64,000 bases of DNA from Dugong dugon. Its lineage: Eukaryota; Chordata; Mammalia; Sirenia; Dugongidae. A model generated the notes under the pieces. It saw only the letters and a list, made by a program, of their open reading frames with translations, made no database searches and was not told the origin of the DNA. Position 1 is the stretch's first letter. Every line of letters starts with the position of its first letter. The translations under genes were made by a program, and so were the position numbers. The stretch spans positions 57,230,828 to 57,294,827 of the forward strand of contig CM057482.1 of assembly GCA_030035585.1 (NCBI GenBank), read 5' to 3'. This document shows, in pieces, positions 1-11,961 of the stretch.

Positions 1-503
1 TATTTAAAATACCAGAAGGATCACCCTTGGTGTGTTTCAGTGGAGCTTCCAGACTAAGGCCGAATAGCAAGAAGGACCAGGCAATCTACTTGCGAAAAAA
101 AAAAAATTAGCCAATGAAAACCTTATGAATAGCAGCAGAACATTGTCTGATATAGTGCTGAAAGATGAGGCCCTTGGATTGGAAGGCACTCAAAATACGA
201 ATGAGGAAGAACTGCCTCCTCAGAGTAGAGTAGACCTTAATGACATGGAAGGAGTAAAGCTTTCAGGACCTCCTTTTACTGATGTGGCACGACTCGAATA
301 AAAACAGCTTCAAACATCCAGAGAGATGTTTAACCGTGTTTTATTGACTATGCAAAAGCATTCAACTGTGCGGATGATAACAAATTATGGATAACATTGA
401 GAAGGACGGGAATTTCAGGACACTCAACTGTGCTCATGAGGAACCTATACATAGACAAACAGGCAGTTGTTTCAATAGAAAAAGGGGATGCTGCATGGTT
501 TAA
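1..503 (+). mobile_element. RTE (BovB-type) LINE, internally deleted
   Basis: Bases 1-315 match the 5' part of the RTE element seen complete at 16652-19869. At about base 316 the sequence jumps to the reverse-transcriptase part equivalent to about 18760-18950, with a broken form of the FIDYAKAF-type motif. About 1.7 kb of endonuclease and RT sequence is therefore missing. The left end is cut by the window. The copy lies in GABRB3 intron 3, antisense to the gene. Confidence 0.85.
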
Positions 504-1139
504 CAGCTCCACTCACATATGCTTTACAACAAAACACAAAACTTTGAGGGTAAGAAGGCATCACTGATTGGTATTTAGAATATCCTCACCAATCCCTACC
601 TCATCAATAAAACTGTTACACTTCTGCAGGAGTGCTTCAATTTTGTACTATCCCTCTACTGTGAAATTGGTGTAACGGCTCTCAGGTGAAGGGGTAGCAG
701 CTACAGAATATTTTACAACTGATGGTATTATATTGTGTACAGTTATACAAGTTCTGATAGAATGCAGTCCCTAAAGTAAAAACTCTATGCATCACATTTA
801 GCCTGTAGGATCCCTCTAAGTCATGAGCCCAAACTCTGCATTATAAAAACATTTCATCATTTTCATACATATCTATTCATTCTACATACCTATTCACTCC
901 TGCACTTCTGTATTTATTTATTCAGTTGTTCTTAATTCATCTATTTTCTTGCAACAAATATGTAAAATGTGCCTATCAAATGTTAGGACCAGGGCCCTGC
1001 CTCAGGGACTGTATTGTCAAATGGGTGGGAGATAAAGGAGAAAGACTAAACAAATTGGCATATCCAAACCATCAGGTCACGGTAGAAGGTCAAATCTAGT
1101 AAGCCCCATAACACAGCACATTTTTTTGTTGCTCTGTAG
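504..1139. other. Unique intronic DNA
   Basis: I see no gene, RNA or clear repeat here. The sequence is AT-rich with short runs only. Confidence 0.5.
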
Positions 1140-1372
1140 CATGACAAGGTGGAAAGACCAAAGGAACAGGGCCAAGTCCTAGCCTTACCCTGTAGTAAGG
1201 GTGAGACAGTCAGTCCTATTCCTGAGCCTCAGTCTTCTCATATGAAAAATGGAGACAATGGTATTACCTGTATTACCTACTTATTCAGGTTGATCATCAG
1301 GTTTGATGATCAAAAATGACAAAATATATGAAGTGTTTCATAAACTGCAAAATACGGTAAGACTGTTACCTG
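1140..1372 (+). repeat. MIR SINE
   Basis: The block has the ordered landmarks of a mammalian-wide MIR. These are the central section with a 'gagcctcag...ctcatatgaaaaatgg' stretch near 1224-1254, a following 'ttacct' segment, and a divergent 3' part. It is old and diverged. Confidence 0.75.
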
Positions 1373-2734
1373 TCACCTCTTAAGTTACACTTCAACATAC
1401 TGTCCACTACAAAATAATTCGATAGATTTCAACTGTCCAGTAGCCTTCATTTATATCAAAATGCAATGGTCAGCATGCATATCATAAGATACAGGACCAA
1501 TAAGAGAACGAAGGGCTCTGTTACCTATGGCAGAAAATAACAGTCATCACAGACATTGTACTTGTATTAAATCAAGTATTGAATCAGTCCTGCTTGGCTT
1601 GTGAAAATCACGAAGTCTGCAGTCCCAGCCTTGAGCCTTCTTTCCAGGAGACTTTATTCTTGCTATTGAAACCCCTACATTCCTTTCGTCCTGGCATGTA
1701 TTTCATTAAACGTACACCACACTCTTTACTGTCTTCACTGCCACCATTCTCCATGTAAACAACCACCAACTCCACGTGGCGCCTTCATTTGGCAAGAAGC
1801 AACAGCTTTTTTTTTTTTTTTATCTCATTTTATTTACCATCATCTAAGGAAATATAAGCTGTGTATTTTGCCTTTGGAAAAACCAAACATTAGAGTTGAA
1901 AACTCAGAATAGCTATAATTTGTTAAATGAGACTAAATTATCTGCCAGAAGTATTTGTTCCTTAACTACATGTAAATAAGCAGACTTTGTAACACCATTT
2001 CATAGCAGATACTGACTGAGCATCTTCTGTGGAAGGCACCATGGGATCCCTGAGCCCAGCACAGGCTCAAGCAAGAGTTAGTTCATCAGAGCACAATGCT
2101 TGTAAGATCCATCTTTTAAGAGATGTAGCTACATAAGCTTTACAACTTCCCTGAGGGGAAAGACAAAAAGCATTCTCTTTGTGCTCTCCATTCCATCGGT
2201 TCTAATATTAAACACAAACCTCTCTCCATAAAGAGCATACTATGTAAGGTATTATTCTCATCTAGCTCTGAAGTTCATTATATGCTTTCTTATCAATACC
2301 CCAGCATTGATTATGATCATAACTTACACATAGAACACACTGCCAGTGAAAAGTAACGTCTTCAATAAACAGCCTCACCTCTGAGATGCAGCAACCTGGA
2401 ACCAAAAGCCAACACATTCCATGGACCTTACCCTAGGAGTGCCTTCCATATAAGCTGTTTCCCAATCCCAACTGGGTCAGGAAAAACAATTCCTTTCCGC
2501 TGAGTCATCCCCCAGCTGTACCTTGTAATGAGGGCATTAGAACATTTTCTACCTTTAAACTGCTAATGACAACTCAAACTCTGATTACGGCCATGTCTCT
2601 TTGGCAGAAAACAATAAATCATAGCTTTCTAACTTGTGTTTGTGAGGGTGATTGTGTGGGAATCTCGGTAGAGCTAAACCCTCTGTGATATCACTTTGGC
2701 ATCAATTCTTTCTGCATGTCACAGGCCATCTGAG
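1373..2734. other. Unique intronic DNA with a T-run
   Basis: Apart from a T-run at about 1808-1822, I see no recognisable element. It has no CpG cluster and no convincing exon. Confidence 0.5.
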
Positions 2735-2852
2735 AAGCCTACGACTGGCTTACTGAGGGTTAGGTAACTTGCCTAAGGCTACATGTCTCCATAATCTGGA
2801 AATAGAACCCACAGCCCCAGAGTCCCATTAGACACACTGCCTGGACTTGTGG
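2735..2852 (+). repeat. MIR SINE fragment
   Basis: It contains the MIR core pattern 'gttaggtaacttgcctaagg', followed by the diverged 'ggaaatagaaccca' and 'gagtcccat' segments. Both the 5' and 3' ends are missing. Confidence 0.65.
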
Positions 2853-3577
2853 GGTTCAGCTCCTCCTGCCTCAGAACCCAGCTCAATACTGGGCATGCTT
2901 TGGGTGCCCATTCAGAATTCATTAATGGTAAACAACCCCTAGACGCTGAAATAAGGAAGCAGGGTGTTGATTAACATGAGTTCATCAAAAATGCTTAAAG
3001 GCTGCATTCTCCTGATCCTAACTGACGCTAGCCAGGATTACCTTCTCTTCCTTCCCACTCTCCATTTTCCCTCGCTTCCCAAAAGTGAAAAGAAAGACAT
3101 TAAGTAATAACCCAAGTGTGTATATGCGTGTGCACACCCACACGAGCACAGAGGCATACACACTGTATTTACAAAAATTAAACTTACAATATGTTCGGAA
3201 CCAATCATTATCTAGGTAGTAAGAAATGTGTAACGTGTACAACTTTATCAGTATATGGCTGCCCTCTCCCTCCCCAGATGCTCTATCTTCTTGATGATTG
3301 TAACACCCATCTAAGTCTTTCAGCGCTCAGTGTTCTACACCTAGCTTCAAGAAAACTTGAGACATCGTTCAAAGAAGAAAGTCTTATTTTTTGGCAAAAA
3401 AAAGATATTTTCACTATTTCACCCATCCAATAGATTTCACGAGGTAATGAAAAATATGGAGTAACACTGAGTAAGGCTAGGGCGAGTTTTCTGACAGGAG
3501 CCCACACAAACATCTAACAACAATAGTGCTCGCTAGTAATGCATGCGTACTTGTTGTCCCCAAGTGTATCATTTTTT
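2853..3577. other. Unique intronic DNA
   Basis: I see no repeat or gene that I can support. Open frames of 70-80 codons on both strands here lack any family resemblance and are taken as chance. Confidence 0.45.
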
Positions 3578-3626
3578 TGAAGCCATAGGGTCAGAATAGG
3601 GTCGACGGCACACAATAACAACATAT
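3578..3626 (+). mobile_element. RTE 3'-end fragment
   Basis: A short degraded match to the last 50 bases of the RTE, with 'gggtcgacggcacac' followed by an 'aataacaac' tail. It is small, so family assignment rests mainly on the tail. Confidence 0.45.
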
Positions 3627-3649
3627 ATTTAATCAATCTATGCTCAGCA

Positions 3650-3812
3650 GTGCACAATGGTTAACAGCTCAGGCTGCTAACCAAAAAGCTGGCAGTTCAA
3701 ATCCACCAGTCACTCCTTGGAAACCCTATGGGGCAGTTCTACTTTGTTCTATAGGGCCAGGATGAGTCAGAATCGACTCAACAGCAACAGGTTTTGTTTT
3801 GTTTTTTTTAAC
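3650..3812 (+). mobile_element. AfroSINE
   Basis: A tRNA-derived SINE. It has a tRNA-like head ('caatggttaacagctcaggctg', then a B-box-like 'agttcaaatcc'). The afrotherian body follows, with 'ctccttggaaaccctatggg', the 'atgagtcagaatcgactc' segment and a T-rich/'gttttgtttt' tail. Confidence 0.93.
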
Positions 3813-3939
3813 ATTGCTTACCCCTGGTTTAAATATCTCAGTTTCTGTAAAATAAGTATGTGTCTACCCTACCCACATGCTTCACCACCCTCTAAGACTT
3901 CCTATTTCAAGTCACTGTCCTGTTATATTTGAAAGCCAG

Positions 3940-4830
3940 TGTCTTAGCTGATCTCAGAGTCCTCCATTCCCACCCTCTGGACTGTTTGTGTCAAATGTGT
4001 CCTCTCTTTGGGGACAACAATCAGTAAGACTGTACCCATTTCGCTTTTGTGTGGTCTTTCTCATCATGGTCTTGTAACTCCCACCCAAGTGATTGGCTGA
4101 GATTATGCAAATAGGGTAATTGTGGCCCACCAAGGGGATTGGTCAGTTTTGCCATCCCGCTGGGCGTGAAACGAGCCATCCCAGAGTCCAGAAGGAGAGG
4201 ATGCCACCCCCACCAAGGAAAGACAGTCAAAAGCAGAGCATGTTCTTTGGACCTGGGGATCCCTGTGCTGAGAAGCTTCTGGAGCCAGGAGACAGAAAGA
4301 GTGTGAGAGAGCTGTAACACTGAAGATGGCTAGAAGTGGTAGTAGAGAAACAGCAGCAGGAGAGACAGGCAGGAGACAGCATGGTGGGCTTCCCAGCCCA
4401 CAGAGCAAGAAAGCTGAGTGCCTTCAGGCAGAAGGCTTACTGGCAGAGTAGGGTGCCCCTGGGCACTTGGTGGAGCTAGGTCTGCCGAACCATGGTGCTA
4501 AAACTGAGCGCTTTCCGGCTGAGGCTTACGTGCGGAGTGGGGTTCCTTAGGGTACTTATCCGCAAAGCTAAAAGAACTTTGTAACACTTGCCTGAACAGG
4601 GCAGAGGCCAAGGTCCAGACAGAGGTGTGCCTGCGAGCACAGCTGAAAAGAGTCTGTCCTGATGGAAGAACTGTATCCCTGAGTGTTCCTGAGCCTGAAT
4701 TGTAACCTGTTACTTCCCTAATAAACCCCATAATCGTGAGTATTGTCTGTGAGTTCTGTGTGGCCATTACAACGAATTATCGAACCTAGCAGAGAAGTAG
4801 AGATTGCCGTGGGAGGGACAGTTGGTGTCA
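3940..4830 (+). mobile_element. LTR-like block, probably a solo endogenous-retrovirus LTR
   Basis: The block reads like an LTR. An inverted CCAAT motif and an octamer ATGCAAAT lie close together at about 4090-4110, a second inverted CCAAT motif follows near 4138, and a polyadenylation signal AATAAA at about 4721 is followed by a GT-rich stretch. A candidate CA end lies at 4829-4830. I could not fix the left end or see a target-site duplication, and I see no internal retroviral genes. The open frames on both strands at 4021-4408 are not recognisable proteins. It sits in GABRB3 intron 3, antisense to the gene. Confidence 0.5.
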
Positions 4831-5027
4831 GAACTGGTAAAGATGTGGGGAGAGAGAAGGCATGTTTTTGATTTTCCTTCCCCTTTGTGAAGTTACAGGA
4901 GGTCAGACATTGCCTCCATGCCATTTTTACACCATTTAACAGCAATGTAGCTCCAAAGTTACTTCTTGTAATGTGCTAAAACTATGTTCTCATTTACCAT
5001 ATAAAACCAATTGCTAGAAAAGTACAT
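4831..5027. other. Unique intronic DNA
   Basis: A short unassigned stretch between the LTR-like block and an RTE 3' end. Confidence 0.4.
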
Positions 5028-5217
5028 CACGTTTGGTAGATGGTTAGTGAAAACAAGAAAAACCCTCAATGAGATGGATTGACACAAAAGCCATGATACA
5101 ATAGGATCAAACACATCAAAGATCCTGGAGATAGTGCAGGACCGGGGCAATGTTTCACTCTGTTATGGATATGGTCATCAGGAATCCAAGAAGCCTCTAC
5201 GGCAACTAACAACCAGC
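5028..5217 (+). mobile_element. RTE 3'-end fragment
   Basis: It matches the terminal 190 bases of the RTE: 'ccctcaatgagatggattga', then 'gtgcaggaccggggcaa', ending in a degenerate 'ggcaactaacaacc' tail. It is 5' truncated, as is usual for LINE copies. Confidence 0.85.
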
Positions 5218-6046
5218 ACCACCATACTTATTTGACACCCGGACATAAAAAACAGTGAATTTTATGAGGTGAAAATGCAACAAGTGAGAAATAAAAACAA
5301 CAGAACTACCATAATGGACTAATAATGCATTTCATAATAACTAATGATGCACAATGTATGGTACCTAAAAGGAACTCTAACTAAAAAAACACATTCATTC
5401 ATGATTTATATGCGTGATATCAGAAGAAAATCTATAGTTACATTTTTATTAGTACTAAGTTAATTTTAATGGACTAATTAAATACAAAGTAATAACAAAC
5501 TACAAGTTAAATCATAGAAATTATTATTAATGTTATCAGAGTTAGAATTTAGTTTAATATCCCCAATACTTTATAGTTAGTAAAGTAAAAAGTAAGTGCA
5601 AGTAGTTTCTGTTTTAAATCAAAAAATCAAGCAATGGCTCATTCTAATAATACAAATTTAAAAATTATAATTTGTAATACTACTTTAGAATATTATTTTT
5701 AAATAAAAATTATCTAATTGTTTTAATTTGCAGTGTTTCCTTATCTTTCCTATTTTTTCAATAATTGTCCATTTATTCATCTCTCCATCTGTCTGTTCAA
5801 CACATATTTATTACACATCAGGAGCAAGGCTAAGTACAAGAATTATAACGCACGTATATAATAATGTTCAGTAGACAGACCTCCTTGGCATATACAATCT
5901 CACTTAATGAAAGATACAGACTAAACTCAATAATTACTTAGTCATGCATAATTCTAAAGGATTATCTGAATTTTTAAAACAAGACTTAACAGAAACAAAG
6001 GAATTTATGCAAAACAAAGTGGTTTTTGCTTGACTATAGTTGATAC
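5218..6046. other. AT-rich intronic DNA
   Basis: Very AT-rich with many short A/T runs. No repeat family or gene could be supported. Confidence 0.45.
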
Positions 6047-6217
6047 GGAAACCCTGGTGGTGTAGTGGCTAAGAGCTCTAGCTGCTAACCATAAAGGTCA
6101 GCAGTTCAAATCCACTAGGTGCTCCTTGGAAACCCTATGGGGCAGTTCTACTCCGTGCTATAGGATCACTATGAATCAGAATTGACTTGACAGCACCAGG
6201 TTTGTTTTGTTTTTCAG
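6047..6217 (+). mobile_element. AfroSINE with target-site duplication
   Basis: A complete AfroSINE head, body and GTTTTGTTTT tail. The sequence tagttgatac occurs immediately before it (6037-6046) and after it (6218-6227). This gives a 10-bp target-site duplication and fixes the boundaries. Confidence 0.95.
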
Positions 6218-6789
6218 TAGTTGATACATGAGCTGATTTTTTTTTGAAAAGTGAAGTATACAAAAAGAAAAATTAGAAAATTTAGAAACATGGAAATGTA
6301 AACTCTTATTATCCACAAAATAAACTATGCAAAAATGATGCTAGATATTAAACTATTCAATCCATTCTTAGACTGTTTAAAGTCTAAGAACCAAAACAAA
6401 CGATGGCATATACATGTATGTGCATAATTTATCTATTTACTTGTTTATTTGAGGTCACAGGCATTCTTTGGAGAAATCTTCTACATGTACTAGCAATAGA
6501 TAAAGATTATGCTTTACAACTGTTCACAGAGAAAAGCAACAACTATTGTGCAACACCTATTTCTCTCTACAATCACCCCCAAAAACTCCCAAACAAGCAC
6601 ATCCATCTCTCTCCCACCTTGAGATATAACATCTTTATTTCACACACTTTGGTGAATTTTTATTTATTTCACTAAATATATGTTTTCAAAATTATATCTA
6701 TGGTAATCTGAAGAGAAAATTTCAATGAATGACCTTCCATGATTATTTATTCCTAATTTTCTTGTAAATTTCACTCTTTCAGCTCAACA
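6218..6789. other. AT-rich intronic DNA
   Basis: No gene or repeat was recognised. A 90-codon open frame at 6403-6675 has no domain signature. Confidence 0.4.
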
Positions 6790-7325
6790 TTCTAACTCCC
6801 CTGTCTAAATTTACATTTTGACCAAAATATTCATCTTAAACCACATCTCAAATCATGTCAATCATCTGTTTAAAAATTTAAGGGCTCCTTATTTCCTAAA
6901 AATAAGAGTCTGACATCCTCCACATGGCCAAGAGGGCCTAGGTAAAGGAGTTTGTCCTAGTCTCCCAATTTCATCTCTTGAATCTCCTCTACATAACCTC
7001 TGAGCCTGCGCATCTATCCACCCATATGTTTGTCATTTTCCTCCCTAACCCAAACATCCTACTCCACTTATGCCAGTCACAATGTTATTCATCCCCTATC
7101 CAGGTGAAATATAATTTCTTTCTGAAGCTTTCCATGTCAGAAGTAATCTCTCTCCTGTGCGCCCCTTCCATTTGTTCCTCTAACGGAATGTACCACATCC
7201 TACTGGTTGTTACAACTACTTGACATATCTCCTCTAAGTTACAACACCCTGAAAGCAAGACCATTTCTTATTTAACTTCATAACTACGCAACACTAAGTT
7301 TAGTTTTGTGTGACTAGTAAGGTGA
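6790..7325 (+). mobile_element. L2-like ancient LINE 3' part
   Basis: The order of segments follows the L2 3' region: 'gggctccttatttcctaaaa', a C/T-rich middle, 'gaagctttccatgtcag', 'tctctctcctgtgcgcccc', and a 'ctgaaagcaagaccatttct' segment. It is highly diverged, so only the overall order supports it. Confidence 0.55.
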
Positions 7326-8572
7326 CAGAGGAAGCTCATAATTAGAATTCATTGTTTTTAAGCATCATGACTGAGTGGTGGCTCTAATCTTACACTCACA
7401 TATTTCTCTGTTCTTTCTCTATCAAATATGACCCCCAAAAGTCATACTTAATGATTGCTATATTTGAAGTTTCAATACCATAGCTATTATCATGAGCAAA
7501 TATGTTAGAAATTAGAGTTTTCTAGAGTATGATGTAGACCAATCCACTTATGGGAGGAAGATATTTCAAACGGGCTATCAGTTGCATTTGTCCAATGGTC
7601 TTCAGTCTCCAATCGAATCATTTCTCAATTTCTGTTTAAATAAATTTATGTTTAAAGAACAAGAAACATTACCATCATGAAAATGCAGAAAAATGTATAC
7701 GTGTATATCAGGACTATGGTATGTATAGTTACTGGTTATGGAACATGCATTTTAATTAAAGATTGTTCAATATAATGCACTATATCTCCAATTTTTCTAT
7801 TGTTGGGCCCAGAAAGTATGGGGGTACCTAAATTTATAGTACATGAATTAGGCAAATACTGAGGAAATTTTTAAACGTATTAAGTAGCAACAGGATGCAA
7901 AACAACTGTGTAACTAATTTTAAAAAATAACTCAAAATGTGCAATGGTCCACAACAAAACATTGTTCTCATTTCCCTGGTTATATTAATACTGTATATGA
8001 TTCTCAAAGGGCTGCATCAATACTTTTTCTCTTCTATTTGACATCCAATATAATGATTTTTGACATAATAATCCAGGAAGTATTCAATTACATTTCTGTA
8101 CTAAGCTGCCTTCTCTAGAGAATGTGAAGGTCCCAATGGAGAAAATCACTGATTACAGGGAGTGAATCTTAAATATATTAACTTGTTCCCTGAAGACTAT
8201 AAAACATACTTTTTGGACAGAATTATTTTTCTAAAGTTACAAAAAAGTGAAATATATATAATGTGAATTTCTAATGTAATGTAAAGTCACATTCCCACTA
8301 TGTTTCTTTCTGACCCCTTAACTATTGTATTGGAGTTGTATACAAATAACCTAAGTGATAAACTTTAGAAGTAAGTAAATCTTTTTAAAAACCATTTACT
8401 GTAATTTTCAAATTTTAAGTGTGAAAAATTTATGAAAATATAGTTTGGTGTGATCAAAGATTTCTTCTTACAAAACCTACAGCAGTACATATTTTTAAAT
8501 ATATCTTGCTAGACAGTATTTAAACAGTAATTTTGGTTTATTTGTATATGCCCACATATCTATAAATTACAG
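7326..8572. other. AT-rich intronic DNA
   Basis: No gene, RNA or confident repeat could be seen in this 1.2 kb. Confidence 0.45.
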
Positions 8573-8735
8573 CATTGTTTCTCAAAATACTGTCCATAAA
8601 ATACCAGCAGAGGCTCCAAACCTCCACTCCAGACCAGGGCGTCAGAAAAGTCTTGGAGTGAAAATCCTAGTAGTATGCATTTAAAACGTGTTTGTCCATG
8701 TGACTCTAATGTACACCAGAGTTGTGAAACACTGA
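8573..8735 (+). mobile_element. MER5-like hAT DNA-transposon remnant
   Basis: The start ('gcattgtttctcaaaatactg'-like terminal inverted repeat) and the end ('gttgtgaaacactg') mirror each other. The middle has the MER5 pattern with 'ccactccagacc' and 'cagaaaagtc'. It is a non-autonomous fossil. Confidence 0.7.
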
Positions 8736-8931
8736 CCTATTGGGGCTATCTAAAACCATGCCCTGTGATTTATATGCATCTTCTCAACGTTACATATTCA
8801 AAAGAAATGTTGCCAAATTATTTCTTCCAGAAAAATATTATTTTCAAAAACTCATTTTTACATTTTGTAAAAGGACACTCAACGGGGAAACCTGTTTCCA
8901 AATCCCGTGATATTTCAGCTCAACTAACAAA

Positions 8932-9096
8932 CGAAAACCAAACCCTTTGCCGTCGAACGGATACCAATTCATAGCGACACTATAGAATAGAGTAGAACTG
9001 CCACATAGGGTTTCCAAGAAGCAGTTGGTGGATTCGAACTGCCGACCTTTTTGGTTCGCAACCGAACGCTAAACCACGGTGCCACCAGGGCCCGAA
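8932..9096 (-). mobile_element. AfroSINE
   Basis: A reverse-oriented AfroSINE. On the plus strand it begins with the complement of the tail ('ccaaaccctttgccgtcg') and ends at 'ggtgccaccagggccc', the complement of the tRNA-like 5' end. It lies less than 1 kb from GABRB3 exon 3, in the same orientation as the gene. Confidence 0.95.
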
Positions 9097-9956
9097 CAAA
9101 CTAAAAGAGTCGTTTTTTTCTCCTTATTCCCTGTTGTCCTAAAGGGTTCCGCGGTAAAACTCGTGATACCAGCTCCGCACCTCGGAAAACTGACCTCGGC
9201 TTTCCAAAGGTTCGAATACTGAATCCTATCTGCATGAACATAAGCCCTAAGGACACTCTGCGCACTCGCCTTGACTCTCCTCCTGGCAGCTGCCCCTTTA
9301 TGGAGCTCCTCCTGCAGCACAGGCACTCTTGTTCCCAGAGCCGGCGCGGCCCCGTCAGCACCACGGACAGCAGCCGGCGGAGCAGGCTTCCGGGTTTCAC
9401 TATGAGCTTGCCCTGAAAAAGGCCGCTAAGACTAAGGACACTGACCTGAGACACCCCTGGAAGACACCCACCACCACTCCTCGTTCTCCTCTCCAGCTGC
9501 CAGAATCTCTTCCAAACGACATCAAAGGAAACCTTAAGTACCTCTTACCTATAATATGTGAGCCACCCCCACATCTCTTCTCCCCAGTTCCCAGCGCCTG
9601 TTGCTACGGAGGCATTCGGGAAGAACGAAACCAGGTGACAGACCACAGAAGCTGGGAGCTCGAGGGCGGCAGTGAAAGCGGAGCGGTAGGCCAGCCCAGG
9701 ACCCCTTCCGCAGGAAGGGTGCTCCCTCTGCAAGGCTTCCATGCCAACATCGCTCCCCGCGCAGACCAGGTGAACGCGGTGGGGTGAGGGGGGAGCCGAG
9801 AGAGCAGCAGGCCAGCCTCCTGAAGCCCGCTTCTTCTGCTGCCCGGGAAGCTCGGCACCGGCGAAGGAGGCCTCTGGCCAAGCACTGCGGACTCCTGTGG
9901 TCCCAGACAGTGGGGACAGGGGCACGGGGACCACCCTGGGAAGGGCGGGCACTCAC

Positions 9957-10997
<1,041 letters not shown>

Positions 10998-11153
10998 CTA
11001 CTCGCACCAAGCACGAACCCCTCACTACGACCCCCGCCCAGCTGCAGCGCAGCCCCGAGAGCCAGTGGGCGCTGCACAACCCCCTGCCCCGAGATTGTGC
11101 GCGGCCGCCACACGGGGGAAAGTTGCGGGGCCCAGGAGAAGCCCCTGCCGCAC

Positions 11154-11233
11154 ATGTGGGGCTCAAAGCCTTGGGTCGCGAGAGTCCAGGAGAGCCAGAT
11201 GTGCAGCAAGAGGGCCGGGAGCCCGGAGCACAT
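11154..11233 (-). CDS. GABRB3: GABA-A receptor beta-3, alternative first exon 1a
   Basis: From the ATG at 11233 (G at -3) the exon encodes 26 residues plus two bases: MCSGLPALLLHIWLSWTLAT, then QGFEPH. This aligns over its full length with the alternative GABRB3 signal peptide known in human, which I recall as beginning [20 protein letters not shown]. It differs at positions 6, 7, 11, 19, 21, 23 and 26. The end falls at the expected base, but the junction is AT|GTGCGG. Codon 27 would become ATC (Ile) rather than AGC (Ser), and the donor has T at -1. The exon lies 618 bases upstream of the exon 1 coding part and would splice to the same exon 2 in phase. A weak donor may reduce use of this isoform in this species. 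Confidence 0.85.
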
Positions 11234-11301
11234 GGCTCTGCTCCTCCGCTGTGGAGGATCGCTCCCCTACCTCACCGACTGCTCAAGCGGCGATGTGGGA
11301 T

Positions 11302-11311
11302 CCCCGCCCCC
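11302..11311. promoter_or_regulatory. GC box upstream of exon 1a
   Basis: CCCCGCCCCC lies about 70 bases upstream of the exon 1a start codon, a plausible Sp1-family site. No TATA box accompanies it. Confidence 0.45.
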
Positions 11312-11390
11312 GCACTCCTCCCCTGCCTCCCCCAGCCCCCCGGGCTTTGCTGCCCAACGCATCTTCCAGCCCCTTGCATCGCGGCCCGAT

Positions 11391-11400
11391 TAATTAATTA
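11391..11400. promoter_or_regulatory. Homeodomain-like TAATTAATTA motif
   Basis: A palindromic TAATTAATTA sits at the edge of the CpG island about 160 bases upstream of exon 1a. It resembles paired homeodomain sites, but the match is short and only suggestive. Confidence 0.3.
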
Positions 11401-11410
11401 CGCGACATAA

Positions 11411-11961
11411 GACCATTTTTAAAAATTGGTTCCTTGAACCATCCCTCTCACCGCCACCACCCACTCCGAGCATTTGATGTGCTTACTGGACCCTCGCTGG
11501 TCACGAGAATATAGTGATAGCGAATGCGTAAGAAGAGGTCTGAATATCCTCATTTTATCTTTTGTGGGGTTAAGTCTGGCCAGGTATAGGAAAATAACGT
11601 GCCTTTTCTGGTCCAGCCCTGACCTGTTTATGGTTCTTAATGTAAGGCACGTGTTGAGGGAAGAATGATACTCGTTTTCCATATGACAGACCCCATCCTT
11701 GGGTTCTCATCAGGAGGCCAATGGCTCGTTGGCCAAGAAATAGACCCAATTCCCCAGGGTCCACCCTACCCTGTGTATCAGCACCATGCGCCTAAGGTGT
11801 CTGCTTACACACGTCATAAGTTGTATCTTTTTCTTTAGTGCATGAGCCTAAGTAAAGTTTCTCTGTGCCTCAGACTTCTAATATTAAAGAAACGGTTACA
11901 CAACCCTACAAATACGTTCTCTTCTGTGTTCTATAAACCTCCTTGTGCCACTGCAGAACTT
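11411..11961. other. Unique DNA upstream of GABRB3
   Basis: This is the non-repetitive flank of the CpG island. Open frames of 60-90 codons on both strands show no family resemblance. It could carry distal promoter elements, but none can be named from sequence. Confidence 0.5.

Larger units (their letters stand above)
1..9956 (-). other. GABRB3: GABRB3 intron 3 (5' part)
   Basis: This is the beginning of the intron that follows exon 3; its donor GTGAGT lies at 9951-9956 on the minus strand. The next exon, which should continue the ligand-binding domain, is not in the window. That agrees with intron 3 being very large in other mammals. The intron holds the repeats listed separately plus unique AT-rich DNA. 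No other exon of any gene was recognised in it. Confidence 0.85.

Noticed and set aside
6047..6120. tRNA-like sequence with A- and B-box motifs
   Set aside because: It is the head of an AfroSINE with target-site duplication, not a tRNA gene. No acceptor-stem pairing was found. The other AfroSINE heads are the same.
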